DNA of 64,000 nt, from contig OX235270.1 in assembly GCA_944472135.2 (NCBI GenBank), forward strand, positions 73,603,168-73,667,167. The letters are read 5' to 3'. The translations under genes were made by a program, and so were the position numbers. The notes beneath the pieces are model-generated. The model saw nothing but the letters and a program-made list of their open reading frames with translations. It was not told where the DNA came from and made no database searches. This stretch comes from Trichobilharzia regenti (lineage: Eukaryota > Platyhelminthes > Trematoda > Strigeidida > Schistosomatidae). Below, in pieces: positions 12,701 through 27,700 of the stretch (within the stretch, counting starts at the first letter, position 1; each line of letters opens with the position of its first letter).

Positions 12701-15700
12701 AATATATGCTGAAGAGACAGCAGTTCGTAGGATCAGGCCTCCCCTGTGTGTATGGAAACAATCTGTTGTTACACTTCCATTAACCGATTGAGATTAATTA
12801 TTCATCTTAGAATATTTGACTAAAGTGCGTCAGTTGAATTTGTCAATTCCACATAGAGCAAAAAAGGTAGATAAAAAAATGCGTTTGAACTTTAATGAAC
12901 AGAAATGTATGGAAGAATAAGTAAGAACATAGGGAATAATGATATTCGTTGTGTCCAAGAGTTCATAAAGGGTGAATGCATTTGCATCATTAAGAACGAT
13001 TTCCAACCATGTTACCAGCAGTCTACAGCTATTGTTTCCTAGCGTCGTGAGAAACCATACCAGACTGTGCACTTTCTTACATGGCTCAAACCAGCAGTCA
13101 AAAGCTTCATGAACTGATGTCATTACGAAAATGTTCCGTGGCAATCTGTAAGTCTCTGAAATAGAATAGCTGTGCATGCATTAGTATATCTACGATGAAA
13201 CTAAACAAGAATAAAGACATCAGGTGTCTCTGATGGTTACCTGTGGTTATCATCACTTCAGGTGACAAATCTCCATGAACCCTTAAATGGCTGTGTGATT
13301 GTGGGTACAGTGCATTGATTAGTGTGATATCCTTTTCGACACTCCTTTCACGGCCAGATATGGCAAGTGTTGCACGCCAGTAAGTATTCGTATATTCTAG
13401 AATCTGTTGAAATATGAAGATATAGCCAGTACACTCTCTTCCTGGCCTAAACCATCCCTAGTATGTATGGCTAGTATGTGTTACGCATACTAACCCACCT
13501 CAAACTTTGACAAGGAAATTTCTGGTGATATGGGAGGACAGACCAAAACATATCACCAGGCCATTTAGTCCATGCCTATTAGTTTGGTGTACACAGATAA
13601 GTCTAGACTAGCCGATTGAGATCGTTGAGATGCTAAGAATCAATGACTGGATACTGGACATGGCTAAGAATCGTTAAAAATAGCGCGGATGCATTCATTA
13701 CTCTTCGTTTTCATGATTTTGGAAATTCTCACTAAATTACAACTAATTATTCTTTCTGTTGTAATTTTTCGTTTATTTTAGTTTAATTATGCTTTTTCAG
13801 TTTACTTTCTATGTGTTGTAATTCCAGCCGATGGAAATTTGTATCATGATAAAGTACTCAGTCAACAACTTCGGTTAATCTTTATTTGATTATATTACTG
13901 AGAGTAGTGCTCATTATTATCTCAAGCAGGTTATCTACACTCTTTACGCGATTCATACCAAAAGTCGGTTACCAACAGCTAGAACTTAAGAAAATCTTAA
14001 CTATAATTTACGCCTACCCTTCGAATTAATTTTATTCATTGTAGAAACTGAACAGATATGTGGTTATCCGTCTGTAATTTTTTTATTTTCAAGGACCATG
14101 CACATGGTCCGACGTTCGATCCCCTGCTGACGCACACCTGATATCTATAGTCGGCCTGCAAGTTTGGGCTACCGATATTTTTTTTCCTTCACGTCCCCCA
14201 GTGGAACATAGGGCCTCAAGCTAGTGGCTTGAAGTTTCTGTAGAAGTGTTTATTTTACAGGATAGGGTTTCTAGGCTCATGCCCAACCTTTCCTCTTTGC
14301 CAGCGTTATTTCTGGCTTAGCGAGGTAAAGGAGTGCATCTGTGGCCGGGAATCGAACCCTGGACCATGTGCATCGTCGGCGAGCGTCCTAACCGCTATAC
14401 CACCGATGCTGAAAATTCCATACTTGTACCGAAAATACAGTGTTGAATCAAGATGTAAATCAAAAATCAAAATATCAAAATTATTGTTTCCTTCCAAACC
14501 AATTTTATCTTACCCAAAAATATGACATGACACATACCCCTCAAATGACTGGTGTTTACAACTCTATTGATTTGCTTGTCTGTTTTGTCTGTTATTTCAT
14601 TTTATCTCTCCACTCTTCACATAACAGTTCTTCTGAAATTGAGCCAGTTAGTGAAGATATTATTGGCTGGATACTTGTTCGACAGTATTACAGTACAAGT
14701 ACAAATAATTGTTTAATGTTGAACATCTGGTTTCTGCTATAAGCTAGCGAAATCCGTATGAACATTGCATTCAGCTCTGACCGTATATAAAAAAAACTTA
14801 ATAGTGTCTTTTTCCATTTTTGAATATTCCAGTTTCCGCCTTCAATGGGAGAAACGGTTCCCAAAAAGTAGTGATGGACCAAATATGTGTGGATATTCAT
14901 ATTGTTCATAGTCGGTAAGTGGTATATTTAAAGAATTTCATTTTTGGAATTACATGAAGAAATTGCACTTGTTACTGAATCCAGGATGCACCTAATCAAA
15001 TTGTCATCTGAACTAAGAACTCCCAAAAACATAAGTTTCAATAATAGATTGCTTAATATCTTAGGTGTTAATTCTGAGATGTCGAAGAGAATGTTTTAGT
15101 GACTAGTCTAACTATGACATTTCTGCATATGATTTATATTTTATCACTTATTTAATTTCACTTTTTCCTGATTGGTTCAGGTGTTTTAATAACGTAACAT
15201 GTTGTGTTAAGTCGGGTCTATTCTCTATGACCACTTACTATTGTTATTAGTGTTTTTACAGAACAGTCGCAGTTAACTGGTCTACAACCCTTTGATTCAT
15301 CTATTTAGGGAGGAATTCTAACTTACCGGATCTTTCTGATTGTCCTCTTTACGTTTACACTTATCAGATCATATTTCCCACAATCGTTCCTTCGTTACTG
15401 ACTTTTAAATCACTGGTGGGTCCAATGGATGTTGTTAAATGAAATCAATGATGATGGCCCTTTTTATTTTCATCACTTAACTTCCATTTCCCCTTCTGAC
15501 ATTGTTTGGGAAGTTGTTGCATATTTTCAGTTCGTGGTCATCGACTAGTTTGGATATTTGTAATATTTTTTTAATATATTTCTTCATGGTGTAGATAAGA
15601 TTTAACAACTAACAACAATGTACCCAGCTACAGATACTTCATAAATATATGAATATTCACACATAGTATGGTGCATCATACTCAGTTCATGTATTATGCC

Positions 15701-18700
15701 TTATTTAGCGGCATATTTCGGCGTAAGCAATCTGTGCGTCGGAGGCACAGTGGTTAGGACTCTCACTGACCATGAGCATGGTCCGGAGTTCTACCCGTGC
15801 CTAACGCACACCTGATATCAGTGGTTGGCCTGCTAAATTTGGGCTACCGGTATCACATGCTGAAAATTCCATAGTTGCACCAAAATACCGTGTGGAATGA
15901 AGTTATAATAACATAAATAAATAAATAATTTTTCCTCGGGTTCTGAGTAGAACATAGGGTTTCATTTCGACTTTATTCTATTTACCGCGATCCTCGTCAA
16001 TTGGGTCCATGATTGCCCATAATCTGTCATCTCCTCGCACGATCTGTATATGACCCTACAATGACCCACTCGTCGCTTCCCATTGGGATTCCACTCGAGC
16101 GATGGCCTGCATTGCACGTGACGTCATTTGACGACCTCGACGTATACCCGATCCATCTTCATTTTTCCTACATATTTGTTGGGTGATTGGCTCTTGGTTG
16201 GTTTGTTCCCAGCTAGAGTTTCTTGTCACCAATTCTTTCTGATCTTCAAGATGGAATCACCGAAGGCGGCTTTTGAAAATGTCTCCAGTGACCTGTTGGA
16301 AATCCTCTTCATGACACACAATACGAGTTTCTGACTGACTGACTTCATATTTGTGTTGAAAATCCGAATGTTGTTGTTAATGCTGGGTGAGTGCAGAAGA
16401 TTTCCAAACTGGTTTCAGGTTGATGAAGGTGTATATTGACTTTCCTATTCTTGTTACCTTTAACATCTTCATCCGTGCCGTTTGTCTGGGGTTGAAACGA
16501 CTCTTCCTAGATAGGTGAAGGAAATAACCTCGGTTAAATGTCTGCCTTTGATGTTGATTAGTTCTGGTTGTTGCTGTTGTTTTTGTTGTTGGTTTGTTAT
16601 CTTCATCAGCTCCGTCTTCTGTATGTTCACCTGCAGTCCATAAACATAAACCATCCACACGCGAAATCCCAATCCTCTAGGGTCTTATTATCCGTGGTCC
16701 AGCGTATTCCTGAGTCCCCGCCATACCCCCCAACAGTCTGACGCATAGTACAGTCCACCACAATTAAGGGTATCATCGATGATAATAGTCAGGCTGTCTT
16801 GTCTTACTCCTGTATTCATTTCGTTGTGGATCACCTGACACGTGGCATTGTCACATATCCAGCTGTTGAATGAGGCTGATAAAGACTTGGGCACTAAACG
16901 CTGTGGAACTAAATGCCGTAGTATTGAAATAGTTTCCAAATCACTTCTCAGTCAACGCTGTCTGTCGAAGACATTTTCGAAGTCGATGGAGGATGTTGAG
17001 GTAGAGAGAGAGAGAGAGGTTTCACTGCCATTCTATGATTTGTTCTGTGATGGCGATGCTTAGAGTTGCAATTTGATCAGCACATGATTCGCCTCTGCTG
17101 AATCCAGCTTGTTCCGGTGGGGCTGGTGTAGTTCTGCATCCAGTGCATCTTTTATTCTCTCCAGGATTATGTGACTTAGTTTTTACTTGGCGTGGACAAG
17201 AGCATTATTCCACACTAGTTGTTGCAGAGTGAGGTGTAAGTCGCCTTTGTTTGTCAGCTAGACAAAGTAACCAGTCTTTCTTCCAATCAGTAGGTATCCT
17301 TCCTTCTTTCCAAACCTTTTGCAATAATGGCGTGAGAACATCTGGCTCAGTCTCTGAGTCCGTTTTCAGTGGTTCGGAGGAAATTCGTCTGGTCCTGCTG
17401 CCTTCCCGGCCGTCAGTTTTGTGCGGGCTGTCGGTGTTGTATTTCTGGGCGAGTTACTGGTGATGGTCGATTCTAGAGTCCTTTAAAGTGATCAGCCCAT
17501 TGTTTGATTTGTTTTTCCTCTTTGGTAATCAGGTTCCCTTGTACATCTTTTATTGGTTTTATCGACTGGAGTGATCTTCCCGGATAGGGACGTGGTTATT
17601 TGATATAATGTTCTGAGGTCTCTTTTACCTTCCACCTGACTGTTTTGCTTTATTTGTCATTGTCGTAGAATTGCCTTTTGCCTCTCCTAGCACTGTTCTT
17701 GACTTCTTTATTCAGTGCAGCATACATTGAAACTAGCTTCTCCTTCTGTTGCCCGTCTTTGTATTGAGTCATCCTCTCTTTCACCATTCTCCTCTGTTCT
17801 CTTCTATTAGCTTCTAGGTAGGTGTCCTTTGAGAGCCATTCTTTGTCGTGTCTCTTCTCTCTTCCTAGAGCAGTTGTACACGTTTCCTTGAACATCACCT
17901 TCAGAGAATTCCTATGTTCTCCCATACAGGTTTCCTCAGTGACGCCACTTAGTGTGTCCGACTTTGCTCTGATCTTTGTTCTTCAGTTTCTGACTGCTGA
18001 ACTTGAATTACAGTGATCTATCTCCTTTTGTTTTCATGGATTTCCGCTTCACGTTGAAGGTTCCTTGAACTAGATGATGGTCGGAGCTCGCCCACATATG
18101 CTCCCCTTCTCGACTTTGTGTCCAACATACTGGCTGCGTCCCCACTTCCTTGAGATTGATATGAAATGTATTTGGTTTGTGGTATGTCTGTCAGGCGAAA
18201 TCCATGTTGCTTTGTGTTTATCTTTGTGTTTGTGCACGCTCCCTCCGATCACCAAATGGTTGGAAGAGCAGAAGTCTGCGAATAATTCTCGGTTCTCATT
18301 GATTTCATCAGGTGAGAGCCTCTCGACCCATGGTGAGTTCTCTTTCTGTATTATCTGCTCCCAGTTTGGCTTGCATTTAAATCGCCCATAAGGATTTCAG
18401 TGTCACCACTTAAGATATTGTCCATTATTGTTTATAGCTGTCTATAGAAGTCTTCTTTCTCCTCTTGTTCCACGTTGTGTGTAGCATTGGACAATTGTAA
18501 CTTTCCTTCCTTTTGAGTTGAATCGTGATGTTATGATCCTGGATGAAATTCGTTCCCATTGTATCGGTGCTCTGGTTGCCACTGGTGACACCATGATAGC
18601 CACTCGCTCCCTGAGTGTGCTCATGTTTGTCGTCTTGTTGACCAGACCAGAGGGCACAACTGTCCAGTTGACAATTTTGACAAACTTGATCCATTTCATC

Positions 18701-21700
18701 TGCTCTCTCAGATTCTCAGCACTTCTATGCCCTATCTTCTTATTTCTTTAGTTACCTAGATAGCCTTCCCAGCTATCCTCGTACATTGTACAGACATTCC
18801 ACTTCCCCATTCTTATTCTTGCTTTCATCGAGAGAAGACACATCTGCTGGCTGACTGGCTTCCTGAAGGAGGGATTTCACCAGCCTGCTGTGTCATTTCG
18901 CCTCTCCGATTCGAGTGAATAATAATATTATTATTTGAATTTTTTTTATTTTCAACATAATTTCTGTGAATTGATGTTTTCTGGCAATTTGATTGGTATT
19001 GCGGTGTGTAGTCGCTATCCCCACATCCAAACTCCTACTAGGCTCAGTAATCATGCATAGATTAAGCAGAACTCGGGAGGAACAAATGAGGGAAAATCAA
19101 GCAGGCTTTAGACCAGGTAGAGGGTGCATAGATCATATCTTCACTCTCCGACAGATTCTAGAACATAAGCACACTTTTCGGCGTCCAACAATTGCCATAT
19201 TTCTTGACTTGAAGGCGGCCTTCGACTCCGCGGATCGAAAGGTACTATGGCAATGTTTGACTGTGAAGGGGGTGCCAAGAAAGTACATTGCACTAATCAA
19301 GACACTCTATTCAAACTCACGTAGTCGTATAAAGGCTTATGGGGAATTGTCATCTGAATTGATAACAACCAGTGGTGTCCGACAGGGATGTCCACTTTCC
19401 CCATTTCTGTTTAACTTCATCATAGATATGCTGATGGAAGTATCCTTAACTGAACGCAACGACTTAGGAATCGACTTGTTACCAGGGAATAGTCTTATGG
19501 ACTTAGAATATGCAGATGACATAGTCCTGTTAAGGGAGGATGCTGACAAAATGCAGAGTCCTCTGAACACCCTGAGCAGCAATCTTCGTATGTTTCGCAT
19601 GCGATTCGCCCCTGTAAAATGTAAGATGCTGCTACAGGACTGGACTACGTCAACTCCTAACTTAGTGATAGGGAGTGAAGTGATAGAACATGTTGACCAC
19701 TTCACCTATTTGGGAAGTTGTATCAGCACCAACGGACTGATTGGCGACGAAATCTCAGCACCGGTCCAAAAGGCTTCGAGCTGCTTTCGCTGACTTACAT
19801 CATCTCCGGCGTAGGCGTGACATCCGGTTATCAACCAAGGGACGTGTGCACTGCTCAGCAGTTCGCTCCGTCTTTCTCTATGGCTCTGAAACATGGCCAA
19901 TACGAGTTGAAGACATGAAAAGGTTGACTGCTTTCGATCATAGATGTCTGCGATCTCTGTCTCACGTTAGGTGGTTTCACAAGATAAGTAATGTTGACGT
20001 TAGGCGTAGAGTGTTGGGCAAAGAGGGAAAATCAATCGACGAGGCTATAAAGTTACATAGATTGAGATGGCTAGGTCACGTGGTGCGCAAGCCTAACCAT
20101 CGCCTCCCCCGACGAGCATTACTAGCTGATATAGGTTCAGGTTGGAAAAGAGTAAGTGGTGGCCAAACAAAAACATGGCATCAATCCATGAAATCCTTGA
20201 CAGTTAAACTGAGTCAGGTAGGGAGATGCAGACTTCCGGGTTGGGGCCCTCGGGACTCTAGGAATCAATGGCTGGAGACAATAGGTGACATGGCTCAAAA
20301 TCGTTGTCAATGGCGCAGATGTATTCAGTCTCTGTAATCTTTCATATTCCTTTCTACCATTACCCATTCTGTTTCACTCTTATACTTGTCAGACTGTATT
20401 GATTCTCTTCACTCATCTTCTTGTCTACCATTGTGCTATCTGAAACGTGGCAACTCGAACTGCTGCACTTCGGTGCCAAGTTCTATGTTGAATCCAGACA
20501 GACAGACAGCAAGTAGCAAGCTATATAATTAGACAATTCGATCGATCTTTGAATATATTTTTTCGCCAGTTAATTCAGCCAAAGTTGTTCCAGGTAACGA
20601 GACGACATCACTATCAGCCATTAAAAACAAATAATAATTTCTATATATCTTTTTGATGAGGACACTAGGAATTATAGTTGCACTAAATATAAAAAGTTGG
20701 CACTCAGAGACTACACTTGTACACCACGATATGATACTGCAGTCACTTAGTTCAGTTACATGACAGTTGGTGTTATTATTCCATCGTCTCCTCTGATTAG
20801 AAAAACTTCCTTCTGATTAAAAATAAGGTCTACAGCATTACTTCTCTGTCCCGTATGTTAAACTCCTTAATGCAAGTATTATGGATTATGTCTTCTTATG
20901 TAATCCGCTCTTCACTTATTGTTACGTACACCGGAAATTTAGTATACTATATCTATCAAGGAATGTGATCTCATAGTGGTGTTAGCCTGATTCTTAAACA
21001 GGTTGGAAAAAACGACTGTCTATGTGATGCCCAGTGGGGTTATATATTTCATTTAATCGTTTACTTCGAAGTAAGATAAATTTGAGAGGGTTTTCTTCTT
21101 CATTTCTTACTGTCTTTTTGTTTCTATTTACAGAAACTTGTTAAACGGTACTATTCAGTTTGAACTACCTCATCGGTCTAAGTCGGGTGAGTTGTAGGTG
21201 TGTACAGATTTTTGTTTGGAAAAGTGGCTACATAGGCTTATATATAATGAGAGATACTGATACCCACAAAACACGATTGTAAAGATATTCATATTTTTAA
21301 GTGTATTCCAGCTTCTTGATTACTCGATTTGACGATGCATTGAATACCGATCAGCGAGAGAGATAGATGTTATCATATACTGAACGAATGAGTTATTAAC
21401 GTAGACGTGTGCACAAAAGTGATCAGTTAAAGTTATCGTGTTTCGGAAAAGCGCACGTAAAAGTAAGGCAACTAAGTGTAATGAAACTACAGTGTAGATC
21501 TTATCATGCATCATTTCTTGTTGACATATGCATGGGCTCGCCATGCATAACACATAATAATTGAAATGTGCAAAATCAGTTTTTAAACTCAGAGAAAAAT
21601 TCATGTAGTTGTTAAATAAAAAAAATATTCATTTGTTGGTTTGACAGTAAACATATTATTTTTTAATTTTGATGTCGGATTGATATCATTTGAAGAGCTA

Positions 21701-24700
21701 TTGAAAACCAGAGGGTACTGGACAGCTGTTTCATCCCAGTTTGAGACCCATCATCCACCGGGTTACGAACGAACCCAAGACCTTCCAGATACGAGACAAG
21801 TTCATATACCATTCAGCCATTGGGACCCGTCCATGAATTCTAACTTCTATCAGTTCGTGCTTTTAGCACGACTGGCACCAGACAGTGTTATCGGCGAGTA
21901 TTTGTCCTGACTCCCGACAGGATGGACCTCACTGATCACGACTCCTCACTAGAACTGCAAGCAACTTCGTCCTGTAGCCAGTCAAATCAAGTCCCTGCAA
22001 ACCAACTTTTGAATCCAGATAATTCATAATTAGTATTTATATTATTTTTACCCTAAGTATGGAAAGGTCAAAGTTGTTTAGTATGTTTTTGACTCCTGTT
22101 TCATCCCATGTGATATTCTAAGATTTCTGTAATTCATCGCCCCTTTCTACCACAGAAATCAAAATTAAAAGATTTCATTCCTACTGGTTGAATTCTCTTA
22201 GTAATTAAAATGATGCTGATAACTCATTCGGGTAGATGACTTAGAGAAGCAGTAAAGTTTCTTTTATGAAAGCATGTGTTCTCTTTGTTTGCCCTTCATT
22301 GTCGTCTTTAGGACTTATTGCTGAATGAACTTCTGTTAATGATGAGCTGGATTTTGTGACTAATTATAATGACGAGTAAAACAGTATAGTATTTACAATG
22401 GGAAGTCTTCGTTGTTAGTTTAAAAATTTTATTTCTAAGAGTTAAGTGGTATAGATTTTGTCTGTTATTCATTCAACCGAGATATTGATATTATAATCGA
22501 ATCTGGGAGCTGATTAGTAGGGCTGATTCATTTAATGTAGTCAGATACTTCTGAATAATTCCTTGGATTTGTCAAGAATTTTGTACGCGTCTTTCTCTGT
22601 ATTCGTTTTAGCTATGCTTGATGTGATCAATTCTATAATCCAGTCGTCCTCTTCCGTAAAATCATCACTTTCTCATCATACAAATAACAACGACAATGAT
22701 GATAATTCACCGAAGTTAGATTCTGATTTGAACGTGACTTCAGAGGGGAATGAAGTCGATAAAGTAGGTCGCATTATTTAAAGCGGTGTTATGGAGTTTT
22801 TTCCGCTTACACTCTATTTACCAATCATCTTTGCTTTTGATAATAATCAAATTAAAGGTGTTATAGTAACACAGATTTTCAAGTATTCCAGTCTCAGCTA
22901 CATTGAAAGATGTATAATTACCTGTGATGCTATGGGTTAATTTGTAAAAGTAATACGAACTGTATTATTCTGAACAAAACTATGAAAAACCTAATTTTTC
23001 AGAAATGGTGCATTTTGCTCATCACCCATAACTTTTCCAAAGCCTTGGTACAGAGTACCCAGCTACTTTTCCCACTCATCCTGATAAAATATTCGCTTAA
23101 ATTCTATGGCCTATGGATATTTAAATACTCAAATACTTAAGAGTGTTAGGGTGGGTGGGGTGGGGGAGTAAAGTAGATTTACTTCCTTGTAAACGGATTC
23201 GTGGAACCGAATCATATACTTGACATTGCGATGAAACATAGACCTATGTACTAGGTGTAAGTTGAAGCTTACCCGATAAGTTAGCCGGTGGGGGTAACTT
23301 GATGACCCTTATTTCTGAGGCATGTCATACATACATGTCACTCTGTCAACTAAACTAGCACTTGTGAAGAATCTACTGGATGTATCGTATCATATATTGG
23401 TTGATTCTCGTTATCTGAGCATTAGTAGTGTAGTTAGATTTAAATTTAATTCAGAGTATGTGTGAACTAGTTGAAGTGTTAGAAGTGAGGCAGGTGGTCA
23501 TAAAAGAAACCCAAACCTCTCTGAGAAGCAGCAGTATGGTAAGATAGCATAAATACAGACGGATTTGTTGAACGACTTGACGACTAATAGTTGTGTATGA
23601 ATTGCATATTAGATGAGTTGTGTTAGTGTAAGCTACATTCAGTGATAAAGTAAGTATTATTGAGTGTATGGGGTTTTGAGTAGAGTTTAGTGCTCAAAAT
23701 GTTATGATGTCGGTGTGTAAATCCGACTTACAATCTTGCTTTATACATGTTGTGTGTTTTACTTCCCCCTGTTTATTGATTATTCGAGTGGTATCTCGTC
23801 ATTGGTGTTGCATGCGTTCATTGTCGAATTGGTGAAGATATTGATATGTATCTGGACTTAAGTGTGTGAATTTTGAATTGGTTGGCTGTCCCACCCTGTT
23901 GTGTGTGTGTGTGTGTGTGTTCCAATGCATTTTTTGTTGTGTGAGGACTGTTGGTCGAGTTTAGGAGAAGCTGGAAGCGTTGTGTTGTTGCACTCACTGA
24001 ACACCTTTTCAAAGTACTCAGCGCAGAATTTGTTCCTACTGATTGTATATCTTAGCTTTCTTTTATCTATGCTTATATATGGGTAGTGTGTTGATTGTAA
24101 CTAGTTCCAATAGGCTTTCTATCATTTTTTTTGACAATACAGTGTTTTTTATTCAACTGAAGTTAGATTCTTTCAATGCATTACATTAGTGTCTATTTAT
24201 CGTTTTCTCAATGACAGTAATTTGATTTATTGCTAAATAGTACTTATGCATTTTTGTAATATTAATATGCGGTAAATGCTGCGTGATTATAAGTAGTTTT
24301 GTCTTCAAAGGAATGCGGCTATGCAGTGCAGATTTGTTAAAGCGAATTATCAGTTTGCCATACATACATAGTTAACTGGTCCACGAATGTGGAGTTAATT
24401 GTGAACAACTAATTCTTTTCGAATCATCTTGAATTTACTCACTGACCAGTTTTAAAGTTTATGGCAGTGCGATTTAATCGTAGAGATAATCGGTCTTAAG
24501 GGGATTCTGTCTGGCCATAGATGTTGATCAAAAACTTTGCTCGGCATCCCTTTCTTTAGCCATAGTTTCCATTTAATGTGTCACTTTTGGATTGTTTGTG
24601 TTATTGTCAGTTGTCGCTTCTTTTTTGTTCTTATGTCACTTTTTCAACTTAATACTAAGATTAATGTTTCTGCAATCAGTATGATTTTATGTATATAACC

Positions 24701-27700
24701 ACAGTGTTATTCATTAGCAAAGTATTGAAGTCCAGCGAATTTTTCCTCTCGTCACAGTTTTTTTATTGAACAGGCGCTAACGAAAGTTAATAATCGTCTC
24801 TGAATTTTTCTCTTTTGTTTTCACAAGGCATCTTTAAATCATACAAACTAACTTGATTGTCGATTTGGCATCTTGGCTAAGAATTATTTGTTGTGACATA
24901 AGATGAGTACTCAATTCATCTAAGTAGTAATATATCATCGTCATTTTTCAATAAGTAGTATCATTTTCATTATTCCACTTCTATCTTTTGGTGATTTCAA
25001 CTTCTGTTTTTTATATGTAAAACGTGTTTGCCTTAACTAACATGCGCATTGATGCTAACTTAAATATTCAGTCTGTCTCTTTGAAAAATTTCCAGTTAGT
25101 AGACCATTCAAATTATCCTAATAAACTCATGATCTTCTAAATTTGTTCGTAGTAAACGTTCAAGAAACTGTTAATAATATATTATATCTCTTGCACTTAG
25201 AAAACGCTTTGAAGCGACAGCTTACACTTGACTGTATAAGTTAGGTTACTAAGTCATGATTTGGACATATGTGCTCTAATGTGTTTGAGTAGCATGAAAA
25301 CATTTCGTATACTTTTTTACAAAAAAGGCTGTAACATAGGCTGATGGGCTTTTTAGTTGAGTTGTCGATGAGTATGATCTATCATGTTTAGTGAAATGAT
25401 CGGAATTCAGTGGTAGCGTACTATTAAGCGTGGCAATCGATTTCAAACGAATGGTTAACACATTTGGGGAGACAAGTAGTTTCATCAGCCACTGCACAGT
25501 AGGGGAATTTCAGTGTAAAATGCTCCAACATGCATATAATCGTTGAGTAACATGTAACTGGTTTACCATTTCGTTTCCTTACTTGTATTATTGCGTATTG
25601 TGGCAGCTAAAAGCAAGGTGTTTTAAGCGATTTTATTCTTCCATGTCAACCTTTATGACAGATTCGTTTCTGTGACATTTCAATATATAATTATTGATAG
25701 TGATATGTTCTGTGATACCCATGTGATAAATCGTGATATTTTTGGTCTTGGGTTAACATGCAGTAATGGTTGCCAAGTAATCACCACTTCTATTATATTA
25801 TGCTTTCTGCTGATTCTATTTTTAAGTCTCATGGAATGATATGGCATTAAAGCTTTATTTTATCGTGCTACACTTAGTCATGTTCAGTATGAACTTTCCA
25901 GATTTGTTTATAAGAAATTCGTTTAGCTGAACTTGTTTCTGTGTGATTTGGTTAACTTACAGTCGTATTCCTTAGACGGTGTTCAGTTTGCGATTCATGA
26001 GTTTTTTTGTACTTTCTATCGGTTAAAATGTTTAAAAGGTTTTCTCCAATAGACTAGACTCAGTTGACGGTGAATAGATTTCGTTTGCAGATGTTACTGA
26101 ATTTTTAACCAATGCTAATATTCTAACTATAGCTGCATTCTTAGTTTCTGATATAGCTGTCTTTACTAATGTTTCTAACAGCAGTGCCAGATGGCTCTGT
26201 TTAACGCAGAGTCATCTGAGAATATGGTGCACTCATTTTGTCAAAGTTGTGTCCAAAGGAAAGACTATGACTACAGTCAAATAATAAACTGTCTCCCTTC
26301 TTCTGCGCTTTCATCCAGAACAAGGGGTGTTTATCTACAGTCTTTTCATTGGTTGGCTGATACACTTACAAAGACCATCATTCAACAAGCATATACTTCT
26401 TGTGTAAGTGACCAACTAATCCTAATCGCATTTTTATTTAATTAAAAACTGTCAGACTAGCATTTCTGTCATCTGCCACTTTCGGGGATATTGGCGGAGC
26501 CCATGGCAACTCCCTTAGTTCGTTTGTGTATTCTCCCTTGGAATTTGAATTCGATGGAAGTTAGGCATAAGCTGCACTCCTAGCATTATGTCTCTTAGTG
26601 GCACTTTTGTTCTAAGTCCAAGTTCTTGGTCGGAAATGAGTTCGTTTTTGACATGGTGGCAGATATATTCATGAATAGGTGGGAAAACTTAACGATTGAA
26701 ACGTTCACCCCCTTTCCCGAAGTATGGTGGAGATGACAAATTTACCATACTTAGAGCACATGATATAAACAGATTTTTCGAACACATCAACTCGAAGGTA
26801 GAGCCGATTCAATACACTTATGAATTGGAAATTCAGGAAGGGGAGCTTCCAGTGTTAGATTGTAGCGTAAAAAGGAAAGAAGATGGGAATTTAAACACTA
26901 GTGTTTACAGGAAACCTGCACATTGAAACTGATATTTGGATTTACAGTAATCTCACCTTATGTCAGTAAAAATAGGATTGCTGAAATGTTTCAGTGGTAG
27001 GGCACAGAAGGAAAATCTAAGACAGAAAGTGAGCTTTGGGAATTGATAATAACCCTGACAAATTAATCAGGAAGGATGAAGGGAAGTGTAAAAATAAAGT
27101 TATTAATAATAGTGGTGATGGTGATAATGATAATAACATTAATGACGATATGCATGTCAAACATGCGCAGGATAATGACAACAGCAACACTAGGGAATAT
27201 AAATCATCAGTACTACTTCCATACAAAGAAGGAACCTCGGAAACGTTACAGATAATTCTTAGCAATGCAGGAATAACAGTGATATTCAAACCCACAAACT
27301 CAATCAGAGACAAGTTTTGTCGGCTAAAGGAGCCTTTCAAACAAAACAATTTAGTTTATCTAATCCCCTTTTGGAAATGATTGTCAGGTCAAATACATGG
27401 GTCAAACTAGTAGAATATGGGCAGTCAGACTAGCCGAACATAAAAAACTAGCAAAATCTATATTGGTTGACCCGAATGAGATAAGAAATCTAGAGAATAG
27501 TTCAGCCGTACATAGGACTACATGCAATTACACACAGCCACAATAGGATAAAATGAAACTTCTAAAATCTAATGTAACAGGGTGGAGGGAGAGATTGATG
27601 GGGAAAACCTCATTTATCAAATCACCTGAGAGAATACGTGTAATGGTAGGAATGATTCAATACGTGCTGCGGATATATGAAAAATTCTATTGCCCATTCA

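Larger units (their letters stand above)
12176..14832 (+). other. EDC4 intron with dispersed repeat, LINE relic and nested SINEs
   Basis: Contains a dispersed repeat at 12310-12600, nothing recognised at 12600-13430, a decayed non-LTR 3' piece at about 13440-13830, and a SINE-A split by a SINE-B at 14092-14465. Confidence 0.55.
14915..21133 (+). other. EDC4 intron with RTE and non-LTR copies
   Basis: 14915-15735 shows nothing recognised. It is followed by SINE-A (15736-15930), a decayed minus-strand RTE (15935-18925), a 5'-truncated non-LTR copy (about 19010-20515), and 20520-21133 without visible features. Confidence 0.6.

Noticed and set aside
14628..14740. Open stretch [19 protein letters not shown] after a CATAACAG acceptor
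   Set aside because: No donor gives the phase needed to join 12175 and 21134. The exon 14833-14914 fits both sides and matches EDC4.
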